Shown here: positions 18,801 to 27,937 of the stretch, one piece after another
How the letters are laid out: each line of letters starts with the position of its first letter
Position numbering within the stretch: the first letter of the stretch is position 1
DNA from: an uncultured Cytophagales bacterium
GTDB lineage: Bacteria; Bacteroidota; Bacteroidia; Cytophagales; Thermonemataceae
Length of the DNA: 64,000 bases
Assembly (NCBI GenBank): GCA_937911505.1
Contig: CALEMF010000027.1
Location: 1-64,000, forward strand
Direction: 5' to 3'
Position numbers and translations under genes: made by a program
The notes under the pieces: model-generated
Database searches by the model: none
Told to the model about the DNA's origin: nothing
What the model saw: only the letters and a program-made list of their open reading frames with translations

Positions 18801-19019
18801 GCGATTGGGGTAGTCCCTATGATTGTAGGAGGCTCTCCATTGTGGTCACCCTTAGGAAGTGTATTGTCAGTAGGGCTTATGTTTTCTATGTTTATGACCT
18901 TACTCATTATTCCAGTGATGTATTCTTTATTTGTAAAAATGCCCCAGCCTTCTCCAGATGAAGTTGAAACAGTGAAGGTACCGCATTTATCAACCGTTAA
19001 CGATCCCTCTTACTCTTAA
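15888..19019 (+). pseudogene. RND efflux permease interrupted by an in-frame TAG
   Basis: The 1043-codon frame has the full length of an AcrB-like HAE permease, but codon 282 (16731-16733) is TAG. The two parts stay in the same frame, so a single C-to-T change from a Gln codon would explain it. The upstream part (281 residues) holds TM1 and the first porter subdomains; the downstream part (to 19019) holds the remaining helices, including the VVDDAIIIVDN proton-relay segment. TAG ends several intact neighbours, so it is a true stop here. A restart at 16740 (TTG) or 16743 (ATG) would lack TM1. Sequencing error, recent inactivation or rare readthrough all remain possible. Confidence 0.8.
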
Positions 19020-19024
19020 ATAGT

Positions 19025-20374
19025 ATGCTCTTTATATTTCATATATGTAAAAAAATCCTGACACTGGTACTGCTTATTAGGCGTACACTTATGTTAGGTG
19101 GTGTGGTGGTACTGCTTTCTCTTTCAGAAAGTGGTGCCCAAAACACCTATACCTTGGAGGCTTGCCAAACCCTTGCTCTCCAAAACAACAAACGCATTGC
19201 CATTGCTAAAATAGACCAACAAGTGGCTACCCAAGAGGTAAAGTCCGCCAAAACGGGTCGTACACCAACTGCGACGGCTTCAGGCAATGGTATTTATTTC
19301 TTAGAAGGTGCAGGAGGCCTGATTCCAGAACAATTGTTGACCTTTGGGGTATCTGTCACCCAGCCTATTTATCTAGGTGGAAAAGTACGCAACGGAATAG
19401 AAGCAGCGGGCATTGGAGAAAAACTAGCGAGTGAGCAGCAAGCCCTTGTAGAAGATGAGGTGATCTATCAGACGCAAGAATACTATTGGTCTTTAGTAGC
19501 CTTAAAAGAACAGCTTTCCCTTACCAATGTACAGCTCATCTCCTTAAAGCAACTCGAAGAAGATTTAGAGAATACTGTGGAAGCAGGATTGGCACAAAAA
19601 AACGACTTACTGAAAGTACAAGTAGGCATTAATGGGGTGAAACTAAAGCAAGAAACGCTCGAAAGAGAGCTTGACTTATTAAAAAAGGTCTTTCAACAGC
19701 ACTTGGGTATAGAAGCTACAGAAAATTTTGATATCGTTGATACACAAATACAAGTAGAAGAAGCCACCCTTACCCAAGAAGCCTTGCTCAATAAAGCTAC
19801 TAACCAAAGGCCCGAAATTGCGCTTATTAAAAATGAAATAGCTTTGATAGAAAAGCAACAAAAGATAGCCGATGCAGACTTTCTCCCACAAGTCTTAGTA
19901 AGCTTTAACTTTTTGGGTCTCCTTACAGAAGAGGTGGCTTTTCCTGGCCCACCCAACGCAGAGCCTGAAGTACTTTTAGAGGAATACAGTAACCTAATTT
20001 ATCCACAATTGGTGGTGAGCATTCCTCTGTACAAAGGAGGCGATAGAGCCATTAAGCGGCGTAAATACCGCTTGAGAACAGAAGCCAAGCAAAAAAGCTT
20101 GGAGCAAGCACAAGAAGGCATTCAAATCGAGGTATATCAGGCAACAAACCAAGTGCTCAATACAAAAAGAACGATTGAACTTAATCAGCAGTCAGTGATA
20201 CAAGCTACCGAAAACCTACGCTTATTTAAAGATCGCTTCGATGCAGGTGTAGCGAAAGGGGCTGATGTACTAGAAGCTGAGTTTTTATTAAAAGAAGCAG
20301 AAACCAATGTAATAGATGCTAAGGCACAATACAAAATTGCACTGGCTCAACTAGACAAAGCAACGGCTCAATAA
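19025..20374 (+). CDS. TolC-family outer-membrane efflux protein
   Basis: A 449-residue exported channel protein. The start at 19025 gives an N-region ending RRTL before the hydrophobic core and the cleavage site SGAQ; a Met at 19091 would leave no positive charges, so I prefer the longer form. The mature chain shows the repeated outer-membrane efflux halves, each with long Gln/Glu/Ala-rich coiled helices and short strand pairs (SVTQPIYLGGKVRNG and VSIPLYKGGDRAIKRRK). It completes the TetR-adaptor-permease-channel set and starts five bases after the permease stop. Confidence 0.9.
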   Translation: MLFIFHICKKILTLVLLIRRTLMLGGVVVLLSLSESGAQNTYTLEACQTLALQNNKRIAIAKIDQQVATQEVKSAKTGRTPTATASGNGIYFLEGAGGLIPEQLLTFGVSVTQPIYLGGKVRNGIEAAGIGEKLASEQQALVEDEVIYQTQEYYWSLVALKEQLSLTNVQLISLKQLEEDLENTVEAGLAQKNDLLKVQVGINGVKLKQETLERELDLLKKVFQQHLGIEATENFDIVDTQIQVEEATLTQEALLNKATNQRPEIALIKNEIALIEKQQKIADADFLPQVLVSFNFLGLLTEEVAFPGPPNAEPEVLLEEYSNLIYPQLVVSIPLYKGGDRAIKRRKYRLRTEAKQKSLEQAQEGIQIEVYQATNQVLNTKRTIELNQQSVIQATENLRLFKDRFDAGVAKGADVLEAEFLLKEAETNVIDAKAQYKIALAQLDKATAQ

Positions 20375-20405
20375 AATATTCATTTCAACCGCTTACAATG
20401 AATAA

Positions 20406-20446
20406 AAGGGTTCATTCAACCAGCTCCGAATGAACCCTTCCTTTTT
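20406..20446. terminator. intrinsic terminator after the efflux operon
   Basis: A perfect 12-bp stem (20406-20417 with 20428-20439) with a 10-base loop is followed by CCTTTTT. The A-rich left flank makes it usable also for the converging hydrolase gene. Confidence 0.85.
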
Positions 20447-20519
20447 GTAAGTATCTCACTTGATGTTCTCCATCTATGAAAAACACTTCTTAAAAACAGC
20501 CTAATAAGTCTGCGAATGT

Positions 20520-21347
20520 TTATTTATTCTTCAAGTGTTTATCAAGAAAAGCGAAGACCTCCGACCAATGCGTAGCAGGTGTGTGTCCTCCTTCAAATGC
20601 TATGTGTGCATAAGGAAAGTTAAAGTTGTTCTTCTCCATTCTTTCTATCATAGCATTACACATTTGATACGATGGCCACAGTTTATCAGCTTTACCAGAG
20701 GTTAATAATACAAAACCCTGAATGTTCTCAACTTTAATGAACGCTGCACTTGCCTTTTCTTGAATAGCGAGGGATTTCTCGATAGCATTCAACCATCCTT
20801 CTCGTTTTAGAATTTTCTCGTCGATATTGATAAATTCTATTTGTTTTTGGTTCAAAATCCAAGAAGAGGTAGGTTTTTTATTTTGTAGACTGGGAACGGT
20901 AATATTAGCAGGCACAAGTGCAATAACCCCTTTAAACTCAAAATTACTGGCAAGATTCAACACAAGCTCACCACCTCTGGAAGAGCCCAGAAGTATTACG
21001 TTGTTAGTTGAAATATCCAGTTGTTCACTCGTCTTTACGATAGTATCGTAAATGGCATCTAATGAAATACGGTCGATCGTTTTTGGCAGTCCTCTTGTTC
21101 CAAAGTAGCTAACCGCAAGGAAATGAAATCCACGTTTAAGGAAGCCTTCACGAACATCACTCGTTTGCTCGCTAGCAAAAGTATTCCCCCCTTCACTTCC
21201 TCCAAATGCTACAATAAGGGAGTGATTATCGTCTTGAGAAAGAAATAATTTGGTTGCTAAGCTTCCGTGGTTTTTAGGTAGTTGCTGACTAATACAATCT
21301 CCTGAGAAACTAAGAGAAGCCAGCAAAACTATGATCATTGTTCTCAT
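20520..21347 (-). CDS. exported alpha/beta hydrolase, BAAT C-terminal-like
   Basis: A 275-residue protein with an N-terminal signal-like segment (MRTMIIVLLASLSFSG). The catalytic triad is readable: Ser123 in LLGSSRGGEL, an Asp in GKADKLWPS and a His in GGHTPATHW. This order and the motif YFGTRGLPKTIDRISLDAIYD resemble the C-terminal domain of acyl-CoA thioesterase/bile-acid N-acyltransferase (BAAT) proteins. A secreted form is more likely an esterase or peptidase-like hydrolase than a CoA enzyme. The substrate is unknown. It lies 27 bases downstream of the MlaE-like gene. Confidence 0.75.
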   Translation of the reverse strand: MRTMIIVLLASLSFSGDCISQQLPKNHGSLATKLFLSQDDNHSLIVAFGGSEGGNTFASEQTSDVREGFLKRGFHFLAVSYFGTRGLPKTIDRISLDAIYDTIVKTSEQLDISTNNVILLGSSRGGELVLNLASNFEFKGVIALVPANITVPSLQNKKPTSSWILNQKQIEFINIDEKILKREGWLNAIEKSLAIQEKASAAFIKVENIQGFVLLTSGKADKLWPSYQMCNAMIERMEKNNFNFPYAHIAFEGGHTPATHWSEVFAFLDKHLKNK

Positions 21348-21374
21348 TTATCAATTATAAACAGTAGTGAGTAT

Positions 21375-22103
21375 TTACAATAAAAGCTGTGCAAGAATAT
21401 AATCAGCCGCTAAGATCGCAATACAACTACTCGTTACCGCTTGTGTACTCGACTGCCCTACCTCCAACGCACCGCCACGTGTATAATATCCCTTAAAAGC
21501 AGCTATAGAAGAGATTAGAAAAGCAAAAACTACCGACTTGATAATCGCAAACGTCACATTGAAAGGAATAAATTGCTGCCTAAGCCCTCTAATATACTCG
21601 GCTTCTGTAATTACCTCGGTAACTGTACCCGCAATGAATCCACCCAGAATCGATAAAAACGCCGCAAGAATAACCAAAGCAGGAAACACAATCAGCGAAG
21701 CAACGATTTTAGGAAGCACTAAGTAAGAAACAGAATTGATGCCCATTACCTCTAAAGCATCTATTTGTTCGGTAATACGCATCGTACCTAAATTACCTGC
21801 TATATTCGAACCTACTTTTCCCGCCAGTACAATACAAGTAATAGTAGGTGCTAACTCTAATAGAGTAGTATCACGTACCAGTAAGCCGATTACCTCTGTA
21901 GGAATAAGCGGACTCACTAGGTTATAAGCAGTTTGAATGGCAGTTACTGCCCCAATAAAGGTAGAAACGATAGAAACAATAAATAAAGAGTTCCATCCAA
22001 TGTAGATGCATTCGTCGATAGTAAGCTGTACATATACTTTTAGCTTTTCTCCTTGTACAAAGAGTTTTCCTAAAAAAATATAGTACCTTCCTAGCTGCTT
22101 CAT
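21375..22103 (-). CDS. mlaE: MlaE-family ABC transporter permease
   Basis: A 242-residue inner-membrane protein with about five helices. The segments FIGAVTAIQTAYNL, VRDTTLLELAPTITCIVLAGKVGSNIAGNLGTMRITEQIDALEVMGINS and SIAAFKGYYTRGGALEVG are the conserved core of MlaE/YrbE permeases. These work with an ATPase (MlaF) and an MCE protein (MlaD) to move phospholipids between membranes. Neither partner gene is next to it: the neighbours are a hydrolase and a divergent SDR. The partners are therefore expected elsewhere. Confidence 0.9.
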   Translation of the reverse strand: MKQLGRYYIFLGKLFVQGEKLKVYVQLTIDECIYIGWNSLFIVSIVSTFIGAVTAIQTAYNLVSPLIPTEVIGLLVRDTTLLELAPTITCIVLAGKVGSNIAGNLGTMRITEQIDALEVMGINSVSYLVLPKIVASLIVFPALVILAAFLSILGGFIAGTVTEVITEAEYIRGLRQQFIPFNVTFAIIKSVVFAFLISSIAAFKGYYTRGGALEVGQSSTQAVTSSCIAILAADYILAQLLL

Positions 22104-22304
22104 AGTTGGTTGAGATTACTGGATCCGTATCAAAATGCAAGATAATAAAAAGAATGTGTAAGCCTAAAAACTCTACAACTCATCCTAATAGGCTACAAAA
22201 AAGAAGATATCAGATAGTCATTACTTTCTGGAAACAGAACTGGTTTTCATTTGTAAAATATATTATACAAGTTTGTAAATCAATCGTGATAGAAAACATA
22301 CGCT

Positions 22305-23006
22305 ATGAAAAATAAATTATTGGTTATTACAGGTGGAACAAAAGGGATAGGAAGAGCACTTATTCACCAGTTTGCTCAAGAAAACTTTGATATTGTTACC
22401 TGCTCACGGCACGAAGCAGACCTAAAAGAACTACAAGAAGAAATAACAACTGCTTATGGTGTAACGCTTTCCTACCGAGAAGCTGACCTAGCGAGTAAAG
22501 AAGCCACCTTAGCTTTTGCTGATTTTGTAAAAGCACTAGATCGTCCCATTGATGTCCTTATTAACAATGCAGGTTTCTTTCAGCCAAGTGCTATCACTAC
22601 TGAACCTGATGAACTATTTGAAAAGACGATGTCCATCAATGTATTTAGTGTTTACTATTTTACCAAAGCGCTTTTACCTACACTTAGTAAAGAGGCGAGT
22701 GTTTTCAATATTTGCTCCATTGCCAGTAATACGATTTTATCCAATTGTGGTGCCTATGGTATTTCTAAGTTTGCTTTACTAGGCTTTTCTAAAATCCTAA
22801 GGGAAGAACTTAAAAATCAGCAAATTAAAGTAACTTCTGTACTTCCAGGCGCTACCTTTACCGCTGCTTGGGACGGTAGTGATATAGACCCAGCACGTAT
22901 TATGCCTGCAAAGGATGTAGCCAAAGCCGTTTGGGGATGCTATACATTATCTACACAATCAGTTGTAGAAGAGCTTACTATACGTCCACAGTTAGGAGAT
23001 TTATAA
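22305..23006 (+). CDS. short-chain dehydrogenase/reductase
   Basis: A 233-residue classical SDR. The nucleotide loop GGTKGIGRAL (about residues 8-17), the NNAG motif, the catalytic Ser in CSIAS and the YGISK Tyr/Lys pair are all in place. The cofactor and substrate are not determinable; the SRHE after the second strand gives a basic residue that could favour NADP(H). It is divergent from mlaE and 21 bases upstream of mgtE. Confidence 0.88.
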   Translation: MKNKLLVITGGTKGIGRALIHQFAQENFDIVTCSRHEADLKELQEEITTAYGVTLSYREADLASKEATLAFADFVKALDRPIDVLINNAGFFQPSAITTEPDELFEKTMSINVFSVYYFTKALLPTLSKEASVFNICSIASNTILSNCGAYGISKFALLGFSKILREELKNQQIKVTSVLPGATFTAAWDGSDIDPARIMPAKDVAKAVWGCYTLSTQSVVEELTIRPQLGDL

Positions 23007-23027
23007 TACTTTCTTATTATCAATGCT

Positions 23028-24383
23028 ATGTCCACCTTCGAAATAACCAGACCTTTTTTAGAAGAGCTAGAAGAAAAAATTATACAAGCAGATAAAACAG
23101 CTATCAGCCATTTACTAGCAGATTTACACTATGGCGATATTTCTGCCTTGCTTTACGAGACCAATCCTGAGCAAGCAAAGTTTGTCATAGAAAGTCTTGA
23201 AAAGGAAGATGCTGCTGAAATTCTAAGTGATCTAGAAGAGGACTTTCGTGTAGAGCTGGTAAAGCAATTCGACTCTACTGCTCTTTCTTCTTATGCCGAT
23301 TTTATGGATTCGGATGATGCAGTAGATATGCTCAAAGAGCAACCCATACAAACTCGTGAAGAAGTCATCGCCTTAATGCGCGATCGGCAAAAAGCTCGAC
23401 ACATTATTCACCTACTCCCCTACGATGAAGATACCGCCGGCGGGCTTATGGCCAAAGAGTACATCAAGGCAAACATCAACTGGGATGTAAAGCAATGTAT
23501 TGAAGAAGTAAGAAGACAAGCGGAAAAAGTAGACAAAATATATTCTATCTATGTAGTAAACGACGAAGGAATTTTAAAAGGGCGAGTATCCTTAAAAAAA
23601 ATCATCCTCTCTCCTGACCATACCAAAATAGCAGACATTTACGAAGCGGATATCATTGCCATAGAATCTTATTTGTACCAAGAAGATGTCGCAGAGATTA
23701 TGCAACGTTATGACCTAGAGGCTTTACCTGTGGTTAATGTAAAGGGAAAGCTGCTAGGGCGTATTACCATCGACGACATCATCGATGTAATTACCGAACA
23801 AGCAGAGTATGAACGGCAGGTGATGTCTGGAATCTCCTCGGACGTGGAAGAGGATGACGACATATGGAAGCTTACGAAAGCACGCCTTCCTTGGCTGATT
23901 ATCGGTATGGTAGGCGGTATTGCAGGCGCGCAGTTTATCGGGTTGTTTGAGCAAGATTTGATTCTCTTACCTGCCATGGCTTTTTTTATTCCGCTCATTA
24001 CTGCAACCGGCGGGAATGTAGGCATTCAATCTTCTTCTATTATTATACAAAGCTTAGCGAGTAAAGCTGTGTTAAAAGGAGCTTTTCAGCGTATTATCAA
24101 AGTTTTCAGTGTGGCTATCATCAACGGTATCGTATTGTCAGGCATTGTCTTTGGCGCCAATATGCTATTGGTAGGTGATATAAAGCTTTCTCTAGTAGTA
24201 ACCTGTGCGCTATTTTTTGTAGTTATATTGGCTTCTTTTACGGGTACCATCACACCACTAGTTTTAGCACGCTTCAAAATCAATCCTGCTTTTGCCTCAG
24301 GGCCATTTATCACTACTGCCAATGATTTATTAGGTTTAGCGGTATATTTCTTAACAGCAAGAGCCCTCTACGCGTTACTATGA
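23028..24383 (+). CDS. mgtE: magnesium transporter MgtE
   Basis: A 451-residue Mg2+ channel. The N-terminal superhelical domain (about 20-125, with the EDAAEILSDLEED pattern), two CBS domains (about 130-255) and five membrane helices (about 285-450) occur in the family's normal order. Signature segments TAGGLMAKEYI, TATGGNVGIQSSS and the final GPFITTANDLLGL are intact. The cytosolic domains gate the channel by binding Mg2+. No leader riboswitch is visible in the 21-base gap after the SDR gene. Confidence 0.95.
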   Translation: MSTFEITRPFLEELEEKIIQADKTAISHLLADLHYGDISALLYETNPEQAKFVIESLEKEDAAEILSDLEEDFRVELVKQFDSTALSSYADFMDSDDAVDMLKEQPIQTREEVIALMRDRQKARHIIHLLPYDEDTAGGLMAKEYIKANINWDVKQCIEEVRRQAEKVDKIYSIYVVNDEGILKGRVSLKKIILSPDHTKIADIYEADIIAIESYLYQEDVAEIMQRYDLEALPVVNVKGKLLGRITIDDIIDVITEQAEYERQVMSGISSDVEEDDDIWKLTKARLPWLIIGMVGGIAGAQFIGLFEQDLILLPAMAFFIPLITATGGNVGIQSSSIIIQSLASKAVLKGAFQRIIKVFSVAIINGIVLSGIVFGANMLLVGDIKLSLVVTCALFFVVILASFTGTITPLVLARFKINPAFASGPFITTANDLLGLAVYFLTARALYALL

Positions 24384-24460
24384 GTAGACCAGTTTTATTT
24401 TTTCAGCAAGAACCGGAACGAAGTGGAGTTCAGTCAAGCTAAAAAACATTCTTAGATGTC

Positions 24461-25393
24461 ATGAAAGTACTAATCGTAGACCAGATGCACCCTTCTATCG
24501 TTGATATGCTTCGTGAAGTCGATATGGAGGCAGATTACCAGCCCTATATGCGTGCTGAAGAAATTTTACAGTGCATTGGAAACTATGAAGGGCTTATCAT
24601 CCGTAGTAAGATGAAGCTACAACAAACTTTCTTTGAGAAGGCACAAAAGCTACGTTTTATTGGTAGGGCAGGTTCTGGCTTAGAACTGATCGATCTTTCT
24701 TTAGCCAACCAAAAGGGGATAGAAGTAATTAACGCCCCAGAAGGAAATCGTGACGCTGTAGCGGAGCATGCACTAGGAATGTTATTGATGCTATTCAACC
24801 ATCTGAAACGAGCCGATGCAGAGGTACGTCAGTATATTTGGCAACGTGAAGCGAATAGAGGTTTAGAGCTCAAAGGTAAAACAGTGGGTATTATAGGCTA
24901 TGGAAATGTAGGAAAAGAGTTTGCCAAGCGCCTTACTGGATTTTCCTGTCGTGTACTAGCCTATGACCACAAGAAAAAGGGTTATGGCGATGCCTATGCA
25001 GAAGAAGCTACTATGCAGCAGATTTTTGAAGAAGTGGATGTACTAAGTTTACACGTATCTATTAATGAAGAAAGTACTCATCTTGTCAATGATGCCTATC
25101 TACAATCTTTTAAGAAGAATATTTTTCTTATCAATACCTCTAGAGGTGAAGTGATAGATTTAGCGGCTTTACAAAAAGCGCTACAGCATGGTAAGGTAAG
25201 AGGGGCTTGTTTGGATGTATTGGAAAACGAGAAGATTTCTATCCTCACGCCTTCGCAAAAAGAAACGTTCGATTGGCTCTCTAAAGCAGAGAATGTACTC
25301 TTTTCACCACATATTGCTGGTTGGACGCAGGAGTCTTACCTGCGTATCAATGAGGTATTGATTGATAAGCTGAAATCACTCGTCTTTGTCTGA
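24461..25393 (+). CDS. D-2-hydroxyacid dehydrogenase, phosphoglycerate dehydrogenase-like
   Basis: A 310-residue NAD-dependent enzyme. The Rossmann motif [12 protein letters not shown] and the catalytic set Arg (NTSRGEVID), Glu (LDVLENEKI) and His (FSPHIAGWT) are present. It lacks the C-terminal ACT domain of long SerA enzymes, and its length suits the short phosphoglycerate or hydroxypyruvate dehydrogenases. The exact substrate is uncertain. Its last 18 bases overlap the 3' end of the converging nuoC gene. Confidence 0.85.
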   Translation: MKVLIVDQMHPSIVDMLREVDMEADYQPYMRAEEILQCIGNYEGLIIRSKMKLQQTFFEKAQKLRFIGRAGSGLELIDLSLANQKGIEVINAPEGNRDAVAEHALGMLLMLFNHLKRADAEVRQYIWQREANRGLELKGKTVGIIGYGNVGKEFAKRLTGFSCRVLAYDHKKKGYGDAYAEEATMQQIFEEVDVLSLHVSINEESTHLVNDAYLQSFKKNIFLINTSRGEVIDLAALQKALQHGKVRGACLDVLENEKISILTPSQKETFDWLSKAENVLFSPHIAGWTQESYLRINEVLIDKLKSLVFV

Positions 25394-25936
25394 TTGCTTC
25401 TCACTCAAAAAAGTATCTGAGGGATACTGGTCTCTGTCGTAGACGACATTCATCCCGTGGTATTTTTCCTGTTCTTTATAGTCCTTTCGTAAGGGAAAAC
25501 CTTCCCAGTCGGCAGGCAGTAAGATGCGCCGTAGGTCAGGATGATTTTTAAATACAATTCCTAATAAATCGTAGGTTTCTCTTTCCAGCCAGTTGGCTGC
25601 TAGCCATACGCCACTTACAGAGGGTACTTCTGGGAGCTTTTCCTCGTTGGTATAACGTGGTACAACTACCTTGAGCACCAACGAATGCTCAAAAGGAATG
25701 GAGTAAAGATGATAAATTACTTCCATCGTATCGGCCTCTACCCCATTGTCGATGCCTGTGAGGCAAGAGAGCATATCAAAAAAGGTTTGCTCGTGATCTC
25801 GCAACAACTGACACACCTCTACAATGCTTTCCGTTTTGATAGTAAGGGCAGGTTGGGTAATATCGGGTTCCGCTTGTAGCACTACCTCTGTGCCTAATGT
25901 TTGTATAATAATCTCTTGAATCTCCTCAAATTCCAT
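25376..25936 (-). CDS. nuoC: NADH-quinone oxidoreductase subunit C
   Basis: A 186-residue protein of the 30-kDa complex I subunit family. The signature [20 protein letters not shown] followed by [16 protein letters not shown] is complete, and [12 protein letters not shown] matches the N-terminal part. It would sit in the peripheral arm at the cytoplasmic side. No other nuo gene is in the window: an ABC exporter lies 11 bases upstream and a dehydrogenase gene converges on it. The gene is either a dispersed complex I subunit or an extra copy. Confidence 0.92.
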   Translation of the reverse strand: MEFEEIQEIIIQTLGTEVVLQAEPDITQPALTIKTESIVEVCQLLRDHEQTFFDMLSCLTGIDNGVEADTMEVIYHLYSIPFEHSLVLKVVVPRYTNEEKLPEVPSVSGVWLAANWLERETYDLLGIVFKNHPDLRRILLPADWEGFPLRKDYKEQEKYHGMNVVYDRDQYPSDTFLSEKQSDKDE

Positions 25937-25947
25937 CTATGCTTATT

Positions 25948-27735
25948 TTAATCAATACTTTCCTCTACTTGTAGTTGCTTGTCGTACAGTTCCTTATAGA
26001 CGCCATTTTGCGCGAGCAGTACCTCGTGCGTTCCTCTTTCTACAATCTTCCCATCGTCCAGTACCAATATACGATCGGCCAGCTTTACAGAAGAAATACG
26101 ATGGGAAATAATGATGGTAGTACGATCAACCATAATTTCTTTTAAACTATTTAAAATAGCATTTTCTGTTTTTGTATCTACAGCAGAAAGCGAGTCGTCT
26201 AAGATCAAAATTTTAGGATTTCTGATCAACGCACGGGCAATAGAAATCCGTTGTTTCTGCCCTCCTGAAAGTGTAATACCTCGCTCTCCTACAAACGTAT
26301 CAAACTGCTTTGGGAAGTCCATAATGTTGTGGTACACATCTGCCCGCTGGGTTGCTTCAATAATTTGCTCTTCTGCAATACCCTTTAAGCCAAAAGACAC
26401 ATTATTACGAATAGTATCTGAAAACAAAAAGACATCCTGCGGGACATAGCCTATCTGGTTTCGTAACCCTTGGAGATCATAGGCTTTTATATCTTCTCCG
26501 TCGATACGCACGGTTCCCTCAGTGGTGTCATATAAGCGGCATACTAAATTAGCTAGCGTACTTTTTCCAGAACCAGTAGTACCAATAATGGCCAATGATT
26601 CGCCTGGTTTTACCTCAAAGCTTATTCCCTGCAGGGCTTGTATACCGGTATCTGGATAGGTTAGCGATACGTTGTCAAATATAATTTTACCGTTGACTTC
26701 TTTCTGGAGATTTGCTGTAGAAATAATAGCTGTTTTTGTATACAAAAACTCATTGATACGCTTCTGGGAAGCAGCGGCGCGTTGGATAATACTTGTAATC
26801 CACCCCAGAGAAGTCACTGGCCAAATAAGCATATTCAGATAAAGAATGAACTCTGCGATGTTTCCTTTGGTAAGTGCACCTTCCACTACCTCTAACCCAC
26901 CAATGTATACAACAATGATATTACTTAGCCCAATCAAAGCGAGAATGAGCGGAAAGAAAAGCGCTTCTACCCGTACTAATCGTAAAAACTTTGTCCGATA
27001 GCTTTCACTCTCTTTTTCAAAATTATCGTAAGAATCTTTTTCTCTTACAAAAGCCTTCAGTACTCTAATACCTGAGAAAGCTTCTTGCACAAAGGTAGAA
27101 AGCTGAGACAGGCTTCTTTGTATTTGCTCCGAACGTCTGTTGATAATATTATTAACGAAGTAAATACTAATGGAAAGAAAAGGCAACGGTAAGAGCGTAT
27201 AAAACGTGAGTCGCTCATTTACATAAAACATATAAGGGATGATCATGATAAATAGAATGATCAGATTAATCCCATACATAATGCCCGGCCCTAGATACAT
27301 GCGTACGTGGCTCACGTCTTCTGAGATACGGGCCATTAAGTCTCCTGTATTGTTGCGCCGGTAAAAGCTAAGTGGTAGGCTCTGATAATGGTTGTATATC
27401 TCATTTTTCAGATCATATTCAATCAGCCGCGACATCACAATAATCGTCTGTCTCACTAGAAACAAGAACATACCTCTCAAGAAAGCCATTAAGAGAATTA
27501 GCGCTCCATAAATAAGAATACTAAAGGTAAAAATACTATAGATTTCATCTTGTGCCTTAAACCCTTCGTATATAAAAAACAGGTCAATTGTTTCTTCTAC
27601 CAAATTAAAAGCATAACGGACAATCTGGGCAGGTAGAATTAAAAAGAAATTGGAAATAATCGTAAAGAGCATCCCCAAAAGAAGGTGATATTTGTATTTC
27701 CACAAATATTTATTTAAGTAACCCAGTTCTTTCAT
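25948..27735 (-). CDS. ABC exporter with fused membrane and ATPase domains
   Basis: A 595-residue protein with six N-terminal helices (about 15-320) and a C-terminal ATPase. Walker A (GTTGSGKST), the signature LSGGQKQRISIARAL and the H-loop are normal. Walker B reads ILILDDSLSAVD, with Asp where the catalytic Glu normally stands; this is typical of the degenerate half of heterodimeric exporters such as BmrC/YheI. No second half-transporter is in the window. Multidrug or lipid export is likely by family. It is 11 bases upstream of nuoC. Confidence 0.88.
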   Translation of the reverse strand: MKELGYLNKYLWKYKYHLLLGMLFTIISNFFLILPAQIVRYAFNLVEETIDLFFIYEGFKAQDEIYSIFTFSILIYGALILLMAFLRGMFLFLVRQTIIVMSRLIEYDLKNEIYNHYQSLPLSFYRRNNTGDLMARISEDVSHVRMYLGPGIMYGINLIILFIMIIPYMFYVNERLTFYTLLPLPFLSISIYFVNNIINRRSEQIQRSLSQLSTFVQEAFSGIRVLKAFVREKDSYDNFEKESESYRTKFLRLVRVEALFFPLILALIGLSNIIVVYIGGLEVVEGALTKGNIAEFILYLNMLIWPVTSLGWITSIIQRAAASQKRINEFLYTKTAIISTANLQKEVNGKIIFDNVSLTYPDTGIQALQGISFEVKPGESLAIIGTTGSGKSTLANLVCRLYDTTEGTVRIDGEDIKAYDLQGLRNQIGYVPQDVFLFSDTIRNNVSFGLKGIAEEQIIEATQRADVYHNIMDFPKQFDTFVGERGITLSGGQKQRISIARALIRNPKILILDDSLSAVDTKTENAILNSLKEIMVDRTTIIISHRISSVKLADRILVLDDGKIVERGTHEVLLAQNGVYKELYDKQLQVEESID

Positions 27736-27798
27736 AAGAAAATTTTTTAGCTGGTCAATAGGACGTACTATACTGTATCATCGAATCTGTAAAATGAT

Positions 27799-27829
27799 TT
27801 ATATTTCTCAAAAAAATACAGTAGTTTTG
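27799..27829 (+). promoter_or_regulatory. probable promoter for the amino-acid dehydrogenase gene
   Basis: TAGTTTTG (27822-27829) matches the phylum's -7 element exactly, and TTA stands 20 bases upstream in place of TTG. It would give a leader of about 100 bases. Confidence 0.5.
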
Positions 27830-27937
27830 CATACGTTTATGTAACTTATCCTATAACAAGTTAGATAAAACAAAGTTGCAAAGCGTATTAATAAAGCATT
27901 CTACAAAAATACACATTTACGCTCACTTAATACAGTC

